Assembly (NCBI GenBank): GCA_031271525.1
Contig: JAISVO010000163.1
Span: 1 to 27,871, forward strand
Source: Oscillospiraceae bacterium
Lineage (GTDB): Bacteria; Bacillota; Clostridia; Oscillospirales; UBA929
DNA: 27,871 nucleotides
Direction: 5' to 3'
Under the pieces are notes generated by a model. It saw only the letters and a list, made by a program, of their open reading frames with translations. It made no database searches and had not been told where the DNA came from. Position numbers and translations under genes: made by a program. Shown piece after piece: positions 24,338 to 27,871 of the stretch (position 1 is its first letter; every line of letters begins with the position of its first letter).

Positions 24338-25261
24338 TCAAATGTTCTTCCAACCCCTTGGAATCAAGGTTTCCATGAACTTTGCCTCGAAAAAACGGTC
24401 GGTCATCCCGGCTATGTAGTCGCAGACCGCCCGTTCGCGGGGCGCGCCGTCCTCCTCGGCGATCCGCCTCAGCGTCTCCGGGACATCGCGGTAGTGGGCG
24501 AGAAAATGCTCGAACAGCAGTCCGACGCATTCGGGTACCTTCACCTCTTCTCCCTTGGCGCGGGGGTTGAAGTAGACATTCTCGGTCATAAACGCCCGAA
24601 GCCCATCCATCGCGGCCTTCCGGGCCGGGGACTGGCGCACCGTGCCGGCGGCGCGGCTCTCCTGCACGAGGTCGTTGACAAAGGTGTTGATCCGTTCCCT
24701 CGGGGTGTCGCCCAAGTCGGCGCGCAAATCGGCCGGGACATCGGTGAGGGAGAGAAGCCCGGCCCGCACGGCGTCGTCCATGTCGTGGCTCAGGTAGGCG
24801 ATCCGGTCGGCGCAGCGTACCAGCATCCCCTCTTGGCTTGCCGACAGGGTGCCGCCGCTGTGGTGGCGGATCCCCTCCCGTACCTCGGGCGACAGGCCCA
24901 GTCCCGCGCCGTCCTTCTCCAGACGCTCGACGACCCTCAGGCTCTGCTCGTTGTGGGTAAAGGGGAGGATGGCGTTGAGGGCGCGCTCCCCAGCGTGCCC
25001 GAAGGGGGGATGCCCGAGGTCGTGTCCCAGCGCGATCGCCTCGGTGAGGTCCTCGTTTAAGCTCAGCGCCCGCGCCATCGTCCGGGCGATCCGGGAGACC
25101 TCCAGCGCGTGGGTCATCCGGGTACGGTAGTGGTCGCCCTCCGGCATCAGGAAGACCTGCGTCTTGTGCATCAGCCGCCGGAAGGATTTCGAGTGTACGA
25201 TCCGGTCGGCGTCGCGCTGGAAGCGGTTTCGCAGGTCGCCGGGCGTATGTTGGGTTTCCAT
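24338..25261 (-). CDS. dgt: dGTPase-like deoxynucleotide triphosphohydrolase (HD domain)
   Basis: A 307-residue HD-superfamily hydrolase of the Dgt family, which splits dNTPs into deoxynucleoside and triphosphate. Metal and catalytic motifs are intact: His51 in RMTHALEV, HDLGHPPFGH at 80-89, and the later Asp in YLSHDMDD. The N-terminus is shorter than in many relatives and begins almost directly at the RNRFQRDADRIVHSKSFRRL block, but ATG 25261 has an excellent AGGAGGG site. Location directly before dnaG-rpoD is common in Clostridia and fits a role in dNTP quality or pool control. Confidence 0.93.
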   Translation of the reverse strand: METQHTPGDLRNRFQRDADRIVHSKSFRRLMHKTQVFLMPEGDHYRTRMTHALEVSRIARTMARALSLNEDLTEAIALGHDLGHPPFGHAGERALNAILPFTHNEQSLRVVERLEKDGAGLGLSPEVREGIRHHSGGTLSASQEGMLVRCADRIAYLSHDMDDAVRAGLLSLTDVPADLRADLGDTPRERINTFVNDLVQESRAAGTVRQSPARKAAMDGLRAFMTENVYFNPRAKGEEVKVPECVGLLFEHFLAHYRDVPETLRRIAEEDGAPRERAVCDYIAGMTDRFFEAKFMETLIPRGWKNI

Positions 25262-25279
25262 TCGGTCCCTCCTGTCTGC

Positions 25280-25894
25280 TTAGGGGAGGTAGAGCGAGCC
25301 GGTCTGGGTCAATCCGCACGCCCCGGAGGTCAGCTCGGTCAGTTCGCCGCCCAAAACGTCCCAAATCCGCTCGGCCGCTTGGAAACGGACGGTCACGTCC
25401 GTGCCGAACTCGCTCGTCACGTTCCGCGCGCCGTGCCGCTCCAAAAGCCGCAGAACCTGTTCGTAGAGCGGGTAAGGGACCGGGGAAAACCCCTCCCGCC
25501 ACGGGCAGAGCTCGGCGCTTCCGGCGTCGTCGGCCGCCGCCGAGGCGGCGCGGCTGTAGGCGCGGATCAAACCGCCCGCCCCCAGCAGGGTTCCGCCGAA
25601 GTAGCGGGTCACCACCAAAACGGTGTCCAGCAGATCCCGCCGGGTCAGCACCTCAAGAACGGGTGCGCCCGCCGTGCCGGACGGCTCGCCGTCGTCCGAG
25701 GCGCGGGTCACGCCGCCGCGAAGCCGATAGGCGTAGACATGGTGCGACGCGTCCGGGTGCGACCTCCGCGCTTCCCCGAGAACCTCTTTCGCGCGGTCTT
25801 CGTCCTGTACCGGTGCGCAGACCCCGATGAACCGGCTTCCCCGCTCGGTGAGCTCGGACGTACCGGGCTTTGCCGCCGAACGGTACGGCTTCAA
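25280..25894 (-). CDS. YigZ/IMPACT-family protein
   Basis: A protein of about 204 residues in the UPF0029/IMPACT family. Hallmarks are DDGEPSGTAGAPVLEVL and the VVTRYFGGTLLGAGGLIRAY block in the N-terminal domain, with a C-terminal DUF1949-like ferredoxin-fold domain (about 135-200). The biochemical function of bacterial members is not settled; the eukaryotic relative IMPACT/YIH1 modulates Gcn2. The start is uncertain. TTG 25894 gives an N-terminus (MKPYRSAAKPGTSELTERGS) that fits the family. TTG 25909 is also in frame but lies inside the 3' arm of the hairpin at 25905-25931. Neither has a clear ribosome site. It ends 18 bases before dgt. Confidence 0.85.
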   Translation of the reverse strand: MKPYRSAAKPGTSELTERGSRFIGVCAPVQDEDRAKEVLGEARRSHPDASHHVYAYRLRGGVTRASDDGEPSGTAGAPVLEVLTRRDLLDTVLVVTRYFGGTLLGAGGLIRAYSRAASAAADDAGSAELCPWREGFSPVPYPLYEQVLRLLERHGARNVTSEFGTDVTVRFQAAERIWDVLGGELTELTSGACGLTQTGSLYLP

Positions 25895-25904
25895 GATAAC
25901 AGCG

Positions 25905-25931
25905 AACAAGCCACGCGCCGCGCGGCTTGTT
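25905..25931 (-). terminator. Hairpin downstream of rpmE, overlapping the yigZ-family start region
   Basis: On the minus strand AACAAGCC and GGCTTGTT flank a GCGC-GGC-GCGT core, giving a 12-bp stem (one G-U pair) with a triloop. A short broken T-run follows on the minus strand. On the plus strand the stem has an internal mismatch but is followed by TTTTT. It lies about 30 bases after the rpmE stop and probably attenuates transcription into the next gene. Confidence 0.5.
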
Positions 25932-25960
25932 TTTGGTCCCGCGCTGAGTCGGGATACCCT

Positions 25961-26161
25961 TTATGCCCTGCCAAACTTACGGTTAAAACGGTCGACGCGG
26001 CCGCCGGTATCCACCAGCTTTTGTTTGCCGGTGAAGAAGGGGTGGCATTTGGAGCAGATCTCCACCCGGATGCCCTCGCGGGTCGACCCGGTCTCGATGA
26101 CCTCCCCGCAAGCGCAGCGGATGGTGGTCTGCTTGTAGTTGGGATGGATGCCGTCTTTCAA
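25961..26161 (-). CDS. rpmE: Ribosomal protein L31, zinc-binding type
   Basis: A 66-residue large-subunit protein. The zinc ribbon is present as a C-x-C pair (RCACG) and a C-x2-C pair (CSKCHPF), followed by the family tail FFTGKQKLVDTGGRVDRFNRKF. I chose TTG 26161 (start MKDGIHPNYKQ) because GGAGG lies 8 bases upstream and the product aligns with other L31 N-termini. The in-frame GTG at 26170 overlaps that ribosome site and cannot use it. Zinc-type L31 is usually kept when zinc is plentiful. A consensus promoter is directly upstream. Confidence 0.95.
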   Translation of the reverse strand: MKDGIHPNYKQTTIRCACGEVIETGSTREGIRVEICSKCHPFFTGKQKLVDTGGRVDRFNRKFGRA

Positions 26162-26192
26162 TAGTTTCACCTCCGGAATTCACGCACAGGTT

Positions 26193-26221
26193 ATTATACC
26201 GCGCGGGGTGTCCGCTGTCAA
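26193..26221 (-). promoter_or_regulatory. Consensus sigma-A promoter of rpmE
   Basis: On the minus strand a perfect TTGACA (26216-26221), a 17-base spacer and a perfect TATAAT (26193-26198). The transcript should start near 26186, about 25 bases before the rpmE start. It may also feed yigZ, dgt, dnaG and rpoD by read-through. Confidence 0.92.
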
Positions 26222-26224
26222 TAG

Positions 26225-26245
26225 AAAAATTCGCGGCCGCGCCGC
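26225..26245 (-). terminator. Intrinsic terminator after uxaC
   Basis: On the minus strand GCGGC-GCG-GCCGC (26233-26245) is followed by GAATTTTT. The all-GC 5-bp stem with a T-tract lies about 38 bases after the uxaC stop and directly upstream of the rpmE promoter. The stem is short, so efficiency is uncertain. Confidence 0.6.
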
Positions 26246-26282
26246 CCAACCGTCCCTTCCACAGGCCGGCGTTGATTTCATC

Positions 26283-27659
26283 CTACAGCCCAAACACCCT
26301 CTTGGTGTTGTCGTGGCAGACGTCGCGCACAAGACCTGCGAGGGTCGTTTCACCGTAGGGAATCTCGCCGTTTTCCAGCCATGCGCCCAACAGGCCGCAG
26401 AGGATCCTGCGGAAATACTCATGCCGGGTATACGACAAAAAGCTCCGCGAATCGGTCAGCATCCCGAGGAAGGAACCCAGTAGGCCCCGGCTCGCTAGCC
26501 CCGTGAGGTGGCTCTCCATCCCGAGCTTGGTGTCGTTGAACCACCACGCGGCTCCGTGGTATACCCCGGGAAAACAGCCGCAAACCGTATCCAGCATCGC
26601 GTCGTCGCCGGGGTTCAGCGCGTACAGCACCGTCCGGGGCAGCGTACCGTCCTTCGCCCAGCTGTCCAGCAGGGACGCAAGGTTCCGGCCGCACTCGCCC
26701 GAATGGATCGCGTCGAATCCGGTGTCCGGACCGATCCGCGCCGCGAGAGCCGAGTTGACGCCCCGCCGCGCGCCGTAGTGAAGCTGGGTGACCCAGCCTC
26801 GCCGATGGTACGACCTCCCCAAAAACAGCAGGACCGCCGTCTGGTACGCCTCGGCCTCCCCCGCGAACAATGCCTCCCCGCGGACAGCCTTTTCAAAGAC
26901 CGCGGGGGCGAGCGCTTCCGCGCCGTCCGCGTAAGGAACGGTTTCCAAGCCATGATCGCTCGCGACGCAGCCCAACCCCGCGAAGGCGTCCATCCGGCTC
27001 TCCAAGGCGCTAAACAAACCGTCAAGCGTTTTGACCGGATGCCCCGCCGCCTCGCTAAGCTTAGCAAGGTAAGAGGTAAATTCCGGTTTCTCTATGTGGA
27101 TTGCCTTATCCGGGCGGAAGGCCGGGACGACCTTGGTTGACAGCGTCTTGTCCGCCGCGATGGCTTTATGCCACTCCAAGCTGTCCGCCGGGTCGTCGGT
27201 GGTGGCGAGAGCCGTGACGTTGCTCTTACGCAAGATGTCCCGCACCGTCAGGCCGTCAAGCCGCTTGTTGCAGGTATCCCAGATCTCCTTTGCCGTCTCG
27301 GGGCACAACGGCAGGTCGCATTGGAAGTACCGCCTCAGCTCCAAGTGCGTCCAGTGAACCACCGGGTTCCCCGCGGCTTTTGGCAAAACCCGGGCGAAAG
27401 CTTGGAACTTCTCAAAATCCGACCCCTTTCCGGTGATCAGGTCCTCCGGTTCGCCGCCCGCCCGGAGGAGACGCCACTTGTAGTGGTCGCCTCCGAGGAA
27501 GAGCTGCGCGATGTTGTCATACCGGCGGTTACACGCGATCTCCGCCGGGGACACATGGCAGTGGTAATCGATGATCGGCAGCGGCGCGGCGGTTTCGTGG
27601 TACAGCGATCTCGCAGCATCGGTTTGGAGCAAGAAATCTTTGTCTAAAAACGGTTTCAT
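26283..27659 (-). CDS. uxaC: Glucuronate isomerase (uronate isomerase)
   Basis: A 458-residue enzyme of the amidohydrolase superfamily that isomerises D-glucuronate to D-fructuronate and D-galacturonate to D-tagaturonate, the first step of intracellular hexuronate breakdown. Family blocks include the metal motif DYHCHVSP (31-38, His33 and His35), LGGDHYKWR, TTDDPADSLEWH, QLHYGARRGVNS, and the C-terminal TDSRSFLSYTRHEYFRR. Length is close to the usual 465-470. The ATG at 27659 overlaps the stop of the upstream kinase gene (ATGA), so the two enzymes are made together. It points to use of pectin- or glycan-derived uronic acids. Confidence 0.95.
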   Translation of the reverse strand: MKPFLDKDFLLQTDAARSLYHETAAPLPIIDYHCHVSPAEIACNRRYDNIAQLFLGGDHYKWRLLRAGGEPEDLITGKGSDFEKFQAFARVLPKAAGNPVVHWTHLELRRYFQCDLPLCPETAKEIWDTCNKRLDGLTVRDILRKSNVTALATTDDPADSLEWHKAIAADKTLSTKVVPAFRPDKAIHIEKPEFTSYLAKLSEAAGHPVKTLDGLFSALESRMDAFAGLGCVASDHGLETVPYADGAEALAPAVFEKAVRGEALFAGEAEAYQTAVLLFLGRSYHRRGWVTQLHYGARRGVNSALAARIGPDTGFDAIHSGECGRNLASLLDSWAKDGTLPRTVLYALNPGDDAMLDTVCGCFPGVYHGAAWWFNDTKLGMESHLTGLASRGLLGSFLGMLTDSRSFLSYTRHEYFRRILCGLLGAWLENGEIPYGETTLAGLVRDVCHDNTKRVFGL

Positions 27660-27871
27660 CGTTGCACCCTCGCTCCCCCGCCTTTGAGCAGCGACTCGAC
27701 TTCACCGAGCGAAGCCATCGAGGTATCCCCCGGGGTGGTCATCGCGAGCGCGCCGTGGCAGACGCCATAGTTCAGCGCCGTCTCGGCGTCCCTGCCGGTC
27801 AGGAGTCCGTAGATCAGCCCCGAGGCGAAACTGTCGCCGCCGCCGACGCGGTCGTAAACCTCCAGCCCGTC
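27656..27871 (-). CDS. kdgK: 2-dehydro-3-deoxygluconokinase, PfkB family (C-terminal part)
   Basis: The last 71 residues and stop codon of a ribokinase/PfkB-family sugar kinase; the 5' part lies beyond the window edge. The visible part starts DGLEVYDRVGGGDSFASGLI, with PfkB signature 2 and its catalytic Asp in GGGDSFASG. It then has the NYGVCHGALAMTTPGDTSMA segment typical of KDG kinases. KDG kinase phosphorylates 2-keto-3-deoxygluconate, a later intermediate of the hexuronate pathway that begins with UxaC. The two genes overlap by 4 bases. Other PfkB sugar kinases are possible, but the context supports KdgK. Confidence 0.88.
   Translation of the reverse strand, partial: DGLEVYDRVGGGDSFASGLIYGLLTGRDAETALNYGVCHGALAMTTPGDTSMASLGEVESLLKGGGARVQR

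Noticed and set aside
24310..24341. Inverted repeat TTGACC...GGTCAA between dnaG and dgt as a promoter or operator
   Set aside because: No acceptable -10 lies 16-18 bases from either TTGACC, and 6-bp arms 20 bases apart can arise by chance.
1..27871. Mobile elements, tRNA genes, CRISPR arrays
   Set aside because: I saw no transposase, integrase, terminal inverted repeats, regularly spaced repeats or cloverleaf sequences by eye.

Overview
The window looks like a chromosomal stretch from a GC-rich, Gram-positive member of the Clostridia, perhaps Oscillospiraceae-like (inference). The evidence is the dgt-dnaG-rpoD order, SpoIIIE/FtsK, UppP and MgsA of Firmicute type, an Opp-type lipoprotein, strong AGGAGG ribosome binding sites, several TTG/GTG starts, and near-consensus sigma-A promoters with 17-bp spacers. 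No tRNA, rRNA, CRISPR array, insertion sequence or phage gene was seen. The first ~480 bases are much more AT-rich (about one third GC by eye) than the rest.

Layout. 1-372 (-): 5' part of an ECF transporter S component in AT-rich DNA. 703-4833 (+): minD-like ATPase, mgsA, rlmB and a membrane protein that looks like an inactivated P1B-type ATPase, behind a strong promoter. 4850-9788 (-): PHP phosphoesterase, two half-transporters of a heterodimeric ABC exporter and a metallo-beta-lactamase-fold hydrolase. 9985-17479 (+): an oligopeptide/nickel-type ABC importer operon oppA-B-C-D-F plus a 64-residue membrane protein. 17540-26161 (-): rpmE, yigZ-family gene, dgt, dnaG, rpoD, a PilZ protein, uppP and ftsK/spoIIIE (listed in transcription order). 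26283-27871 (-): kdgK (3' end only) and uxaC, two enzymes of hexuronate breakdown.

The most unusual part is the importer operon. Its OppC-type permease carries a complete seven-repeat RCC1-like beta-propeller inserted in the first extracytoplasmic loop, exactly between the conserved PPS and GTD segments. Its OppF-type ATPase carries a ~170-residue helical, coiled-coil-rich insertion between Walker A and the Q-loop. A tiny membrane protein is translationally coupled to the end. Together these suggest an importer with one added domain outside the membrane and one inside. The second item is the 732-residue P-type-ATPase-like protein, which keeps the P1B topology and a recognisable N-domain but has lost the TGE, DKTGT, TGD and GDGxND motifs. 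The third is a methylglyoxal synthase with Glu in place of the catalytic Asp equivalent to E. coli Asp71.

The remaining genes are ordinary housekeeping genes. Divergent promoters at 9823-9851 and 9908-9936 separate the exporter and importer operons, and a consensus promoter at 26193-26221 probably drives rpmE and perhaps the genes after it.
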